Assembly (NCBI GenBank): GCA_036557285.1
Contig: DATBHW010000035.1
Span: 1-35,405 of the forward strand
Source: Ktedonobacterales bacterium
GTDB lineage: Bacteria; Chloroflexota; Ktedonobacteria; Ktedonobacterales; DATBGS01
Reading direction: 5' to 3'
DNA: 35,405 nt
Below, piece by piece: positions 15,600-23,725 of the stretch (within the stretch, counting starts at the first letter, position 1; each line of letters starts with the position of its first letter). A program made the position numbers and the translations under genes. The notes below the pieces were generated by a model. The model worked only from the letters and a program-made list of their open reading frames with translations, was not told the origin of the DNA and made no database searches.

Positions 15600-16301
15600 A
15601 TGGCCGATGCGCCTGGAGAACGGATACCAGAGATACGGCATGCTCAGCAGAAAATGCCCGTCTGGCTGATCGTGCTGGCCGCCATTGGTATCCCGCTGCT
15701 GCTGCTCGCGCTGGTCGCGGGCGCGTTTCTGCTCTTTATTCGCCCGGCGTCCAGGGCTGATACGCGGCCCGCGCTCTATGCCGACAGTCTGACCAGCGAT
15801 CAGGGCGCGTGGGAGTGTGAACATGGGGCCACCTGCCAGTTTGAGGCCAATGGGCTGCACATTCTGGCTCCTACCGATCATCTGTACTTCAGCCAGTTGA
15901 GCGGGCGGCGCTTCGACGAGCAGGTCATCGAGGTGCAAGAGAAGATGGACAATGGCGACCCCCGGATCGTCGGGATCGCTATTGCATTCCGCTCTACTGG
16001 CCTGGATGGCTATGGATTTGTGGTCTTTATCAACGGCACGTATCAACTGGTGAGGTGGGATGAAGCGGGCGCGGCAACCAATCTCATTCCGCTCACGTCT
16101 TCGGCAGCCATCCGCACTGGCCTGAACCAGATCAATGACCTCAAGGTGATTGCGCGGGGCGCTGAGATCACGCTCTTTATCAACGGCCAGCGTCTCGGCC
16201 AGGTCAGTGATCATTCATATAGCAGCGGCAGTATCGCGCTGGGGGCCGCGCGCATCTACGCGGATGCCGTTTTCTCCAACCTTACTATCACCAGCCCGTG
16301 A
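15600..16301 (+). CDS. Single-pass membrane-anchored protein with lectin-like/concanavalin-type domain
   Basis: The 233-residue protein has a short cytoplasmic N-terminus, one membrane segment (about residues 19-47, LIVLAAIGIPLLLLALVAGA) and an extracytoplasmic beta-rich domain. The domain's pattern recalls DUF1080/laminin-G-like folds: DGYGFVVFINGTYQLVRW, NDLKVIARGAEITLFINGQR and a terminal YADAVFSNLTI. Such domains bind carbohydrate or surface polymers; no catalytic residues are identified. ATG 15600 lies 3 nt after the Nudix stop codon, with TTGGAG overlapping that stop, so translation is coupled. There is no lipobox. Confidence 0.75.
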   Translation: MADAPGERIPEIRHAQQKMPVWLIVLAAIGIPLLLLALVAGAFLLFIRPASRADTRPALYADSLTSDQGAWECEHGATCQFEANGLHILAPTDHLYFSQLSGRRFDEQVIEVQEKMDNGDPRIVGIAIAFRSTGLDGYGFVVFINGTYQLVRWDEAGAATNLIPLTSSAAIRTGLNQINDLKVIARGAEITLFINGQRLGQVSDHSYSSGSIALGAARIYADAVFSNLTITSP

Positions 16302-16404
16302 GCAGGAGCCTTGGCATCTCGCGTGCTTCCTCACTATGAGAGGCCGCTCCCTTTCTGTCGGAGCGCGTACCTATACCCATGTTCAGGTGAGAAGCGCCGC
16401 CTCT

Positions 16405-16593
16405 CCTTGTAGCGCCGCCTCCCTTCGGGAAGGGCCGCTTGCCTCGGCTATGCCTCGGCATTCTCGCTCCCGTTGGTCGCTCGCGCGTCCCTTCCAGGCG
16501 GCTCAACGTTGGGCTGCTGGAACGTGGCAATGGAGGGCGGACGCTTGCGCGGGCGCAGCGGTTCGCCGCCAGGGACGGCGGCGGTACACGCGG
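16405..16593. repeat. Interspersed palindromic repeat, hybrid copy
   Basis: The left core is CCTTGTAGCGCCGCC with the expanded arm seen at 505 and 31332. The right end is of a different type (GACGGCGGCGGTACACGCGG), shared with 28920 and 33551. It thus looks like a recombinant of two repeat subfamilies. 16302-16404 and 16594-16710 hold no recognisable gene. Confidence 0.75.
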
Positions 16594-16710
16594 CAGTGCG
16601 CGGCACGCAGAACGCCTCTATACTTTTCACCTGGGCATCGCTATAGGCGCCTCAGCGACGCCGGAGGGCAGGCGCAGAAGCAGCAAAAAGGAAGAAGAAA
16701 GAAGAAAGCT

Positions 16711-16941
16711 ATGAAACAACAACTGCCTGATGTTATCCAGGGGAGCCGGATTGGGACGTGGTGTCATTGGGGGGCGTGGATTATCGCCGGGCTGGGAGCC
16801 TTGCAAATCTTGATTATCTTGACGCAGAATCAGGTATTGCCTGTTCTCGGAGTCCTCTCAGGAACGATCTTCTCCGCTCTCATTCTTTACGCGGTGGGGA
16901 CCATTGTGAAGCACAGCGTTGGCGGACGGCCCACGCCGTAG
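16711..16941 (+). CDS. Small two-helix membrane protein
   Basis: The 76-residue protein has two hydrophobic segments (about residues 19-38, WGAWIIAGLGALQILIILTQ, and 43-65, LPVLGVLSGTIFSALILYAV) and a short basic tail. It belongs to no family I recognise; small proteins of this shape are common and uninformative. ATG 16711 follows a purine-rich GAAGAAGAAAGAAGAAAG stretch. An 8-bp inverted repeat (16929-16936 with 16944-16951) overlaps its stop codon. The accC-fabF-accB operon approaches from the other side, with its last stop codon at 17018. Confidence 0.6.
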   Translation: MKQQLPDVIQGSRIGTWCHWGAWIIAGLGALQILIILTQNQVLPVLGVLSGTIFSALILYAVGTIVKHSVGGRPTP

Positions 16942-16951
16942 AAGCGTGGGC
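16929..16951. terminator. Possible bidirectional terminator hairpin
   Basis: A perfect 8-bp GC-rich stem (GCCCACGC and its complement) with a 7-nt loop lies between the convergent small membrane-protein gene and accB. No clear T-run follows on either strand, so termination activity is doubtful. Confidence 0.3.
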
Positions 16952-17017
16952 TGCCTGCCTTGCTGTTCCCAGTGACCTGTTGTCTGGCCGCCTGGAAGGC
17001 GACGCTGCAAGCAGCGT

Positions 17018-17545
17018 TCAGTCTGGCTGGATGCGCACCAGCGCGTCGCCTTTTTGCACCAGTTCGCCATTCTTTGCCGGAATGGCGACGACCTTGCCAG
17101 CCACTTCGCTTTTGACCTCGTTGAACACTTTCATGGCTTCCACAATGGCGACGACCAGCCCGGCCTGAACGCTGTCGCCCACTTTGACGAACGGGTCCGA
17201 GGTGGGCGAAGCCGCGCTGTAATAGACGCCGGTGAGCGGCGAAACAACGGCCACGCTGCTGTCGGCGACTGGCGGGCGCGTCGCGCGCCTGGCTGGAACG
17301 CTCGACGTGGGGGCGTGGTTGGTTCCCCCGATGGGCATTGCTCCAGGCGCGGCGGGCATGACGGCTGGCGGGTAAGCAGGAAACGGCGCGGCAGGCGCGG
17401 CCAGCACCGTTGGCGTCACCGCCGAAGCGCGTTTAATCTGGATGCGCGTGCCGCCTTCGGTCAGTTCGATCTCGCTGACGCTGCTGTCTTCCAGCGCCTC
17501 AACGAGCAATTGCACGCGGGTGATGAGAGGTGGTTGATCACTCAT
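17018..17545 (-). CDS. accB: Biotin carboxyl carrier protein of acetyl-CoA carboxylase
   Basis: The 175-residue protein has the usual BCCP layout: an N-terminal helical region (residues 1-40), an Ala/Pro-rich flexible linker (about 45-95) and a C-terminal biotinyl domain. The biotin-accepting Lys139 lies in VEAMKVFNEV. The family's thumb region is present (SPLTGVYYSAASPTSDPFVK). The attached biotin is carboxylated by AccC, and the carboxyl group is then passed to acetyl-CoA to make malonyl-CoA. It starts 12 nt after fabF as the third gene of the accC-fabF-accB operon. GAGAG precedes the ATG. Confidence 0.95.
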   Translation of the reverse strand: MSDQPPLITRVQLLVEALEDSSVSEIELTEGGTRIQIKRASAVTPTVLAAPAAPFPAYPPAVMPAAPGAMPIGGTNHAPTSSVPARRATRPPVADSSVAVVSPLTGVYYSAASPTSDPFVKVGDSVQAGLVVAIVEAMKVFNEVKSEVAGKVVAIPAKNGELVQKGDALVRIQPD

Positions 17546-17557
17546 GCTTCTACTCTC

Positions 17558-18796
17558 TTAGCCTTCGTATTTCCTCAATATCAGGCAGGCGTTGTGGCCG
17601 CCAAAGCCCATCGAGTTCGACATGGCAACCTGAATGGGCTGATGGCGCGCTTCGTTCGGCACGTAGTCCAGATCGCAATCCGGGTCGGGATGATGCAGGT
17701 TGATCGTCGGCGGCAGGATGCCATGCTGCAAGGCCAGCGCGGAGAAAATCGCTTCGATGCCGCCCGCCGCGCCCAGCGTGTGGCCGGTCATGGACTTGGT
17801 GGAACTGATCGCCAGCTTACGGGCGTGGTCGCCAAAGGTGGTTTTGATGGAGGTCGTTTCGGTGCGGTCATTGAACGGCGTAGACGTGCCGTGCGCGTTG
17901 ATGTATTCAACCTCTTCAGGGCGGATGCCTGCTTTCTGGATGGCGCGCTGCATGGCGCGAACCAATCCCTCGCCGCCGGGGGCTGGCTCGGTGATGTGAA
18001 AGCCGTCGGCGGTGGCGGCGTAGCCGATGACTTCGGCAATGATTGGCGCGCCGCGCGCGCTGGCAAACTCCAGGTCTTCCAGCACGACGACGCCCGCGCC
18101 ATCGCTCATGACGAAGCCGTCGCGGGTGGAGTCGAAGGGGCGGCTCGCGCCCTGGGGATCGTCGTTGCGGCGTGAAAGGGCGTGCATGTTGGCGAAGGCT
18201 CCTATCCCCATAGGGGTCACAGCGCACTCGCTGCCCCCGGCGATCATGGCTTTGGCGTCGCCGCGCCGGATCATCTCCCAGGCTTCGCCGATGGCGTGGG
18301 CGCTGGTGGCGCAGGCGGAGACGATGGCAAAGTTCGGACCCTTCGCGCCAAACTGAATCGAGATATAGCCAGCGGCAATGTCGCTAATCATCATGGTGAT
18401 GAAGAAAGGGCTGATGCGGTCTGGCCCGCGATCATAGAGCACCTTGAACTGATCGTGCGTGGCGTGCAGGCCGCCGATGCCGGAGCCGACCAGCACGCCG
18501 ACATCGGGCGCGTTGGCGGCTACATCCAGCTTCGCCTGGTCAATGGCCTGTTTTGTCGCGGCAACGGCGAAATGGACAAAGCGGTCGTTGCGGCGCGCCT
18601 CTTTGCGGTCCATGTATTGCGTGGCGTCGAAGTCTTTGATTTCGCCGCCAAATATTACCTCCTGCTGGGAGGTGTCGAACTCGGTAATCGGGGCGATGCC
18701 GGATTCGCCGCGACAGGCTGCCCTCCAGGACGTGGGTACATCATTGCCAAGAGGTGTCACCATGCCCATGCCGGTGACGACAACACGAGAACTCAT
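17558..18796 (-). CDS. fabF: Beta-ketoacyl-ACP synthase II
   Basis: The 412-residue enzyme has the condensing-enzyme triad at canonical positions: Cys162 (SACATSAHA), His302 (NAHGTSTPFND) and His339 (MTGHTLGAAG). It extends acyl-ACP by two carbons using malonyl-ACP in the cytoplasmic type II fatty-acid pathway. ATG 18796 is chosen over a GTG at 18814 because GGAGGGGAGG lies just upstream of the ATG and the resulting length equals that of typical FabF. It sits between accC (46-nt gap) and accB (12-nt gap), linking malonyl-CoA production with its use in elongation. Confidence 0.97.
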   Translation of the reverse strand: MSSRVVVTGMGMVTPLGNDVPTSWRAACRGESGIAPITEFDTSQQEVIFGGEIKDFDATQYMDRKEARRNDRFVHFAVAATKQAIDQAKLDVAANAPDVGVLVGSGIGGLHATHDQFKVLYDRGPDRISPFFITMMISDIAAGYISIQFGAKGPNFAIVSACATSAHAIGEAWEMIRRGDAKAMIAGGSECAVTPMGIGAFANMHALSRRNDDPQGASRPFDSTRDGFVMSDGAGVVVLEDLEFASARGAPIIAEVIGYAATADGFHITEPAPGGEGLVRAMQRAIQKAGIRPEEVEYINAHGTSTPFNDRTETTSIKTTFGDHARKLAISSTKSMTGHTLGAAGGIEAIFSALALQHGILPPTINLHHPDPDCDLDYVPNEARHQPIQVAMSNSMGFGGHNACLILRKYEG

Positions 18797-18842
18797 GAGA
18801 AACCTCCCCTCCACGTGGGGTCACATAGATACCTGTACATCA

Positions 18843-20201
18843 TCAGGCGCTTACCTGTAAGAGTTGTTCGGCATGGTCCTGCAAGAAGGTCGTGGTCATT
18901 TCGCCGCGCAGGAATTGTCGGTTGTTGAGCAACCACTTATGAAATGGGATGGTCGTCGTCAGACCCTGGATGACAAACTCATCCAGGGCGCGGCGGCCTC
19001 GCGCAATCGCGGCCTCGCGGTTCGGCCCCCAGACGATCAGCTTTGCCAGCAGCGAATCGTAGTGCGGCGGAATGGCGTAGCCCCGGAAGAGATGCGAATC
19101 CACGCGCACGCCTGGCCCGCTGGGCGCCAGATACTCTTCGACGGTTCCGGTCTGCGGGCGGAAATCCATGCTCATGTCTTCCGCCGTAATGCGGAACTCG
19201 ATGGCATGGCCGCTAAAACGGATGTCGCTTTGCTTCAGTTTCATACGGTCGCCCGCCGCGATGCGAAGCTGTTCCTGCACGATGTCTACGCTGGTGATGG
19301 CCTCGGTGATGGGATGCTCGACTTGCAGCCGGGTATTCATCTCCATGAAATAATAGTGATTTTTCTCGTCAACCAGAAACTCCATCGTTCCCGCATTGCG
19401 ATAGCCGATGTTCAACGCGCCCTGAATGGCTTTGCTGCAAATCTCTTCGCGTAGTCTGGCGGCCAGCAGGTGGCTGGGCGCTTCCTCCAGCATCTTTTGT
19501 CGGCGGCGCTGCACCGAGCAGTTGCGCTCGCCGAGATGGACGCCGTTGCCGTGATGATCGCAAAGCACCTGCACTTCGACATGCCGGGCGTTTGTTACGC
19601 ACTTCTCAAGATACATGCCATCGTCGTGAAAGGCTTCGCGCACTTCGCTCTGAGCGGTGGTGAAGAGATGCACAAACTCTTCTTTGCGGTTGACCATACG
19701 GATGCCGCGCCCGCCGCCGCCTGCCGCCGATTTAATCATCAGCGGATAGCCGATATGGACGGCTTCTTGCTCGGCTTCGCCGACGAAGCGCAGGATGCCG
19801 GTGCCAGGCAGCACCGGCAGGCCCGCCTGATCCATTGCCAGGCGCGCCTGCACCTTGTCGCCCATCGTGGCGGCGACGGCGGGCGTCGGGCCAATGAAGG
19901 TGATATGGCAATCGGCGCAGATTTCGGCAAAGCTGGTATTTTCGGCCAGGAAGCCATAGCCGGGATGAATGGCTTCGGCGTTGGTCAGCAGGGCGGCGCT
20001 GATGATATTGGTGATGTTCAGGTAACTCTTTGTGCTGGAGCCGGGGCCGATGCAGATGCGCTCGTCGGCCAGCTTGACGGGCAGCGAGTCGCGGTCGGCC
20101 TCGGAGTAGGCAATCACCGTCCGAATACCCAGTTCGCGGCAGGCGCGAATGACGCGCAGGGCGATCTCGCCCCGGTTGGCGATCATGATTTTACGAAACA
20201 T
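18843..20201 (-). CDS. accC: Biotin carboxylase subunit of acetyl-CoA carboxylase
   Basis: The 452-residue protein opens with KIMIANRGEIALRVIRACRE. It contains the ATP-grasp glycine-rich loop (SAAGGGGRGIRMV), the HPGYGFLAEN signature and the active-site block MEMNTRLQVEHPITE. It uses ATP and bicarbonate to carboxylate the biotin on AccB. Length is standard for a stand-alone AccC. Start ATG 20201 follows AGGGGAA at short spacing. It is the first gene of a three-gene operon with fabF and accB. The carboxyltransferase subunits (accA/accD) are not in this window. Confidence 0.97.
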   Translation of the reverse strand: MFRKIMIANRGEIALRVIRACRELGIRTVIAYSEADRDSLPVKLADERICIGPGSSTKSYLNITNIISAALLTNAEAIHPGYGFLAENTSFAEICADCHITFIGPTPAVAATMGDKVQARLAMDQAGLPVLPGTGILRFVGEAEQEAVHIGYPLMIKSAAGGGGRGIRMVNRKEEFVHLFTTAQSEVREAFHDDGMYLEKCVTNARHVEVQVLCDHHGNGVHLGERNCSVQRRRQKMLEEAPSHLLAARLREEICSKAIQGALNIGYRNAGTMEFLVDEKNHYYFMEMNTRLQVEHPITEAITSVDIVQEQLRIAAGDRMKLKQSDIRFSGHAIEFRITAEDMSMDFRPQTGTVEEYLAPSGPGVRVDSHLFRGYAIPPHYDSLLAKLIVWGPNREAAIARGRRALDEFVIQGLTTTIPFHKWLLNNRQFLRGEMTTTFLQDHAEQLLQVSA

Positions 20202-20308
20202 AGATTCCCCTCACCGTTGGGCGTGTGGATTGTGGAGAGAATGAAATAGCCTCTGGTCCCTATGACAAGATTCGCAATCCACAAGCCAGAATGGCCCAAG
20301 GCGCAGAC

Positions 20309-20317
20309 ATTATAGCA
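20309..20317 (-). promoter_or_regulatory. Extended -10 promoter of the accC-fabF-accB operon
   Basis: On the minus strand the sequence reads TGCTATAAT, a perfect -10 with the extended TG. Transcription would start near 20302 and leave a leader of about 100 nt. That leader contains a perfect 9-bp inverted repeat (20224-20232 with 20275-20283, 42 nt apart). No known fatty-acid regulator operator was recognised. Confidence 0.6.
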
Positions 20318-20353
20318 TGAAGCCCGGCGAAAGGGTAGCAGAGGGCAGGCGAT

Positions 20354-20533
20354 GGTTCCACCACACATGAGGTGTCGGCAAGCGATGGGTGTTACTTGTA
20401 GCGCCGCCGTCCCCGGCGGCCACCGCTGCGCCAGGGCGAGCGTTCGCCCTCCAGGCCACCGTACCAGCGGGCCGACGTTGAGCCGCCAAGATGGCGGCGC
20501 TACCAGCGGCAACCCCCAATCATTGGTGGAACC
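20354..20533. repeat. Interspersed palindromic repeat, complete copy (first of tandem pair)
   Basis: The copy is bounded by perfect GGTTCCACCA (20354-20363) and TGGTGGAACC (20524-20533) ends. The TTGTAGCGCCGCC core is on the left and GGCGGCGCTACCA on the right, with the GGGCGAGCGTTCGCCC hairpin in the middle. It lies in the gap between the accC promoter and tetR. Confidence 0.9.
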
Positions 20534-20542
20534 GTCCGTGTC

Positions 20543-20719
20543 GGTTCTAGCAAAAATGAGGTGTTGGCAAGCGAGGCATGGTACTTGTAGCGCCGCCGTC
20601 CCCGGCGGCCAACGCTGCGCCAGGGCGAGCGTTCGCCCTCCGGGCCACGGCGCCAGCAGGCCAACGTTGGGCCGCCAAGATGGCGGCGCTACAAGTGACC
20701 CCCGATAGGTGGTGGAACC
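20543..20719. repeat. Interspersed palindromic repeat, complete copy (second of tandem pair)
   Basis: The copy is bounded by GGTTCTAGCA and GGTGGAACC. It starts 9 nt after the previous copy in the same orientation. Its right end lies 10 nt from the tetR stop codon. The interior is about 80-90% like the first copy by eye. Confidence 0.9.
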
Positions 20720-20729
20720 GCAGGCGATT

Positions 20730-21326
20730 TTATTTGCCAGCGACCAGGCAGCGGACCATGCCAGCCAGGAGATCAATGGCCTGCCTGTCGTCAAGCCTCT
20801 GCTGACGAACAAGCGAGTGCCAGGTCTGGAAGTCGAGCGCGTGGCCGAGCGCGGCCTCCAGAAGCCGCTGCTGAGGCGCAGAAACCTCCCATGCTGTGAG
20901 AAGCACTGCTCGCATCTGGCGCCAGCGCCCAATATAGGGGGCGGCGAACTCAGCGATCTCAGGATGCGCTTGCCCGTCGTAGGGAATGTTCAGCCAACGC
21001 TGTTCAGTGCGACGATAGTAGGCGTAGACCTCGGCAAGCGCCACACGCAAACGAGTCAGGGGATCGGCGATCAGCCCCCAGGAGGTGGGATCAGGCAAGG
21101 GGTGCGTGACCAGATAGTGATCGGAGCAAGCCCTCAAAAGTTCATGCTCATGGGGGAAGTGGCGATAGAGGGTAAGGCGCTCCACCCCTGCCCGCTCTGC
21201 GATGGCGCTAATGGTCGTCTGGGCAAGGCCAATCGTTGTGTGAAGCTCAACCGCCGCTTCGATGATCCGCTGGCGGGTTTCTTCCTGGCGCTGCGCGCGC
21301 TGCTTGAGTTGGTATTTGCGTGCCAT
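20730..21326 (-). CDS. TetR-family transcriptional repressor
   Basis: The 198-residue protein has an N-terminal TetR helix-turn-helix (RQRIIEAAVELHTTIGLAQT followed by SAIAERAGVERLTLYRHFPH) and a helical ligand-binding domain (about residues 70-198). It would bind DNA as a dimer and be released by a small ligand, which cannot be predicted. It is divergent from a cupin gene, with a 160-bp shared control region that contains palindromes and promoters for both directions. Start ATG 21326 is 26 nt downstream of a minus-strand TATAAT (21352-21357). The ribosome site is weak. Confidence 0.92.
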   Translation of the reverse strand: MARKYQLKQRAQRQEETRQRIIEAAVELHTTIGLAQTTISAIAERAGVERLTLYRHFPHEHELLRACSDHYLVTHPLPDPTSWGLIADPLTRLRVALAEVYAYYRRTEQRWLNIPYDGQAHPEIAEFAAPYIGRWRQMRAVLLTAWEVSAPQQRLLEAALGHALDFQTWHSLVRQQRLDDRQAIDLLAGMVRCLVAGK

Positions 21327-21351
21327 AGGACCAGTATATCACCTTGATTTC

Positions 21352-21428
21352 ATTATACACATTCGTTCACTGAATATTGACAAACAGACCCGCGCGTGTT
21401 ACTATTGCAATATCAGTATACAATACTG
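21352..21428 (+). promoter_or_regulatory. TetR/cupin divergent promoter-operator region
   Basis: On the plus strand TTGACA (21377-21382), a 17-bp spacer and TACTAT (21400-21405) with an extended TG (21397-21398) form the cupin promoter. The palindromes TATTGCAATA (21403-21412) and CAGTATACAATACTG (21414-21428) cover its start site, where a TetR dimer could block transcription. On the minus strand TATAAT (21352-21357) would serve tetR. Confidence 0.65.
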
Positions 21429-21486
21429 TTTTGTGAAATGGCTGGACAAGCAGTTGTTCTGGCCGATAGCACCAAGGAGAAGCGAT

Positions 21487-22005
21487 ATGCAGGTCAACAC
21501 AAGGGACGTTCTCGCAGCGCCAGGCGTGGGGGAGGCGGTTGCGTTGGGTGGGGTGGGGGTGATCTTCAAGGTTCCTGGCTCCCAGACCGGGGGCGCGTTC
21601 TCCATCGTTGAGCATCCCATCGAACCGGCGACGCTCGTCCCGCCGCATACCCATAGCAAAGAGGATGAGCTTTCCTACGTGTTGGAGGGCGAAGTGGGGG
21701 TGAAGATCGGCGACCTGGTGTTGCAGGCGACCCCTGGTTCCTATGTCTTTAAGCCAAGAGGCATCCCCCACACGTTCTGGAACGCTGGCCCTGGCCCGGC
21801 CCGGCTTCTGGAGATCATCTTCCCAGCGGGCTTCGAGGCGTTCTTCCGGGAAATGGCGCTCTTGTTCCCTCCTGGCGGGCTGCCCGATTTCGAGGAGGTT
21901 GCAAAGCTTGCCAGCGGGTATGACCTGACGTTCAACCCGGACTGGATTGAGGAACTGGCGGCAAAGTATCACTTGAAGCTGCTGGGGCGACAGGCAGACG
22001 GTTAG
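21487..22005 (+). CDS. Cupin-domain protein
   Basis: The 172-residue protein has both cupin motifs complete. Motif 1 has the metal ligands His54, His56 and Glu61, with Gly68. Motif 2 is GSYVFKPRGIPHTFWN, with His95 and Asn99. It is a single-domain beta-barrel that should bind a divalent metal. Cupins of this layout include dioxygenases, isomerases and ligand-binding proteins, and the substrate cannot be told. A C-terminal helical extension (about residues 112-172) is longer than in minimal cupins. AAGGAG lies 6-7 nt before ATG 21487. The divergent TetR gene and overlapping operator indicate repression that is relieved by a small molecule, perhaps the cupin's substrate (inference). Confidence 0.88.
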   Translation: MQVNTRDVLAAPGVGEAVALGGVGVIFKVPGSQTGGAFSIVEHPIEPATLVPPHTHSKEDELSYVLEGEVGVKIGDLVLQATPGSYVFKPRGIPHTFWNAGPGPARLLEIIFPAGFEAFFREMALLFPPGGLPDFEEVAKLASGYDLTFNPDWIEELAAKYHLKLLGRQADG

Positions 22006-22219
22006 CCAGCAATCCGCCTTACCCTGGCGGTTCATGAAGAGGATGGGCTGGCGGCTGAAGGCTGCGTCTGGAGGCTGCGCCTGCGGCGGCGGGCGCTTGC
22101 CTCGGTTGTTGCCCCGTCCTCTCGCTCGCTGCGCTCGCTCGCGCGCCCGCGCCGCCAAGTCCGTCTACACGGACTCCCCACCCGCAGCGGCGCAGCGTCT
22201 ATTGCGTGCAGCGCCGCTG

Positions 22220-22356
22220 CTTTTGTACCGCCGCCGCCCCGGCGGCCAACTGAACGCCTGGGCGAGCGTTCGCCCTCCGGGCCACCGTACCAGCGGGCCG
22301 ACGTTGAGCCGCCGAGACGGCGGCGCTACAAGTGCCCCCCTATAGGTGGTGGAACC
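22220..22356. repeat. Interspersed palindromic repeat, left end truncated
   Basis: The right side is intact (GGCGGCGCTACAAGTG through GGTGGTGGAACC), ending 10 nt from the stop codon of the minus-strand MFS gene. The left side starts at TTTTGTACCGCCGCC without the outer end. Positions 22006-22219 are GC-rich and hold no recognisable gene. Confidence 0.8.
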
Positions 22357-22366
22357 TCTGGCGGTT

Positions 22367-23725
22367 TCACCCGCCAGGGCGCTCTCGCAGTGTTCCCAGA
22401 TGCCGCATTTCCGGCCAATACCCGGCCACCAGCGCCACGACCAGGATGGTGCCGATGCCCCCAAGCACGACCGAGCCGATAGGGCCGAATAGCTGCGCGG
22501 TCAGGCCCGACTCGAAGCCGCCAAGCTGATTAGAGGTGCCGATGAAGAGCGAGCTAACCGCGCCGACGCGCCCGCGCATCTGGTCGGGCGTGCGCACCAG
22601 CACGAGCGTGGAGCGAATGACTACGCTGATGTTATCGAGCGCGCCCAATACGAACAGCATCAGGAACGAGAGCCAGAACCAGTGGGAGAGGCCGAAGAGA
22701 ATGGTTGCCACACCAAACCCGGCCACCGCCAGCAGCAAAGCTGGCCCGGCGCGCTTGAAGGGTGGCCGCTGCGCCAGGAAAAGCGCCATGCTCACCGCGC
22801 CAAGGGAATCAGCGGCTTGCAGCCAGCCCAGCCCGAACGGGCCAACGCCCAGGATGTCTTTGGCAAAGATGGGCAGCAGCGTTACCGCGCCCCCCAGCAG
22901 GACCGCGAAGAGGTCGAGGGTGATTGCCGCCAGCAACACCTGCGTCCGGCCTAGAAAACGCACGCCCTCGACCAGCGCGCTCAGCTTTCTTCCCGTCGCG
23001 GCAGGCTCCTGTTGTGGCCTTACCCGCGTAAAGAGCAGCAGGATGACGACTACCAGGGAGAGGCCGCCGCTGATGACATACACAAAGCTGGCGCTGCCGA
23101 GCAGACCGATCAGCAGGCCGCCTGCTGCCGGTCCCAGCACCGCCGAGAGCTGTGACGCGCTGCTGCGCCAGGTGACGGCGTTCTCGAAGGCTTCCTCCGG
23201 CAAGACCTGCGAAACCAGGGCGGAACTGGTGGGCAGGCTAAACGACTGAGCCGCGCCCAGGGCGAGCAGGCAGGTATAGATCAGCAGCAGCGGGCCATGT
23301 TGAAACGAGAGCGCGGCCAGGCCCAGCGTTGCCAGCATCGAGATCGCCTGGGCGACGACGAGAAGATATTTGCGGCTCAGGTGGTCGGCGGCGTATCCGG
23401 CGGGCAAAAACAGGAAGATGAGCGGAATGACCTGCGCCAGTCCGATGCCCCCCAGCACCAGCGCCGATCCAGTGCGGTTGTATAGCTCCCAGCCGATAGA
23501 GACGGTGAGCATTTGCTGTCCAAAGGTGGTGAGAAAAACGCTGCTCAGCAGGAGGCGAAAATCACGGAAGCGTAAGGCTCTGTAGGAGTCATGGCGGCGG
23601 GTCTCGGCTTCGACTTCAGTTTCTGGTTTCAATGGTTTGTCTTTTCTACTCGTGGTGATGGGTTGGCTGGCAGGGCAGGCGGCGCTTAGGTGCGGGGGAG
23701 ACGCCGCGCTGGGGCGGACGACCAA
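22367..23725 (-). CDS. MFS transporter (multidrug/enterobactin-exporter type)
   Basis: The transporter has about twelve membrane segments and the MFS loop motif after helix 2 (AGYAADHLSRKYLLVVAQ). The second half has a matching DQMRGRVGAVSSLF motif, as in the MFS_3/EntS-like exporters. The start is unclear: the open frame reaches a TTG at 23725, which would overlap the upstream GNAT gene by 40 nt. The first helix begins only near residue 55, and a TTG at 23629 gives a more usual 420-residue protein. Neither has a strong ribosome site. The position behind two acetyltransferase genes suggests one transcript. The substrate is unknown; the family exports drugs or siderophores by proton antiport. 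Confidence 0.87.
   Translation of the reverse strand: MVVRPSAASPPHLSAACPASQPITTSRKDKPLKPETEVEAETRRHDSYRALRFRDFRLLLSSVFLTTFGQQMLTVSIGWELYNRTGSALVLGGIGLAQVIPLIFLFLPAGYAADHLSRKYLLVVAQAISMLATLGLAALSFQHGPLLLIYTCLLALGAAQSFSLPTSSALVSQVLPEEAFENAVTWRSSASQLSAVLGPAAGGLLIGLLGSASFVYVISGGLSLVVVILLLFTRVRPQQEPAATGRKLSALVEGVRFLGRTQVLLAAITLDLFAVLLGGAVTLLPIFAKDILGVGPFGLGWLQAADSLGAVSMALFLAQRPPFKRAGPALLLAVAGFGVATILFGLSHWFWLSFLMLFVLGALDNISVVIRSTLVLVRTPDQMRGRVGAVSSLFIGTSNQLGGFESGLTAQLFGPIGSVVLGGIGTILVVALVAGYWPEMRHLGTLRERPGG

Noticed and set aside
17054-18175. 373-codon plus-strand frame opposite accB/fabF
   Set aside because: The opposite strand encodes AccB and FabF with intact active sites.
20354-20719. CRISPR array
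   Set aside because: Two adjacent similar units of about 180 bp with internal palindromes; no short regular repeats, spacers or cas genes.
20183-20932. 249-codon minus-strand frame
   Set aside because: Runs through two tandem repeat copies and into tetR; the repeated LVAPPSWR words come from repeat DNA.
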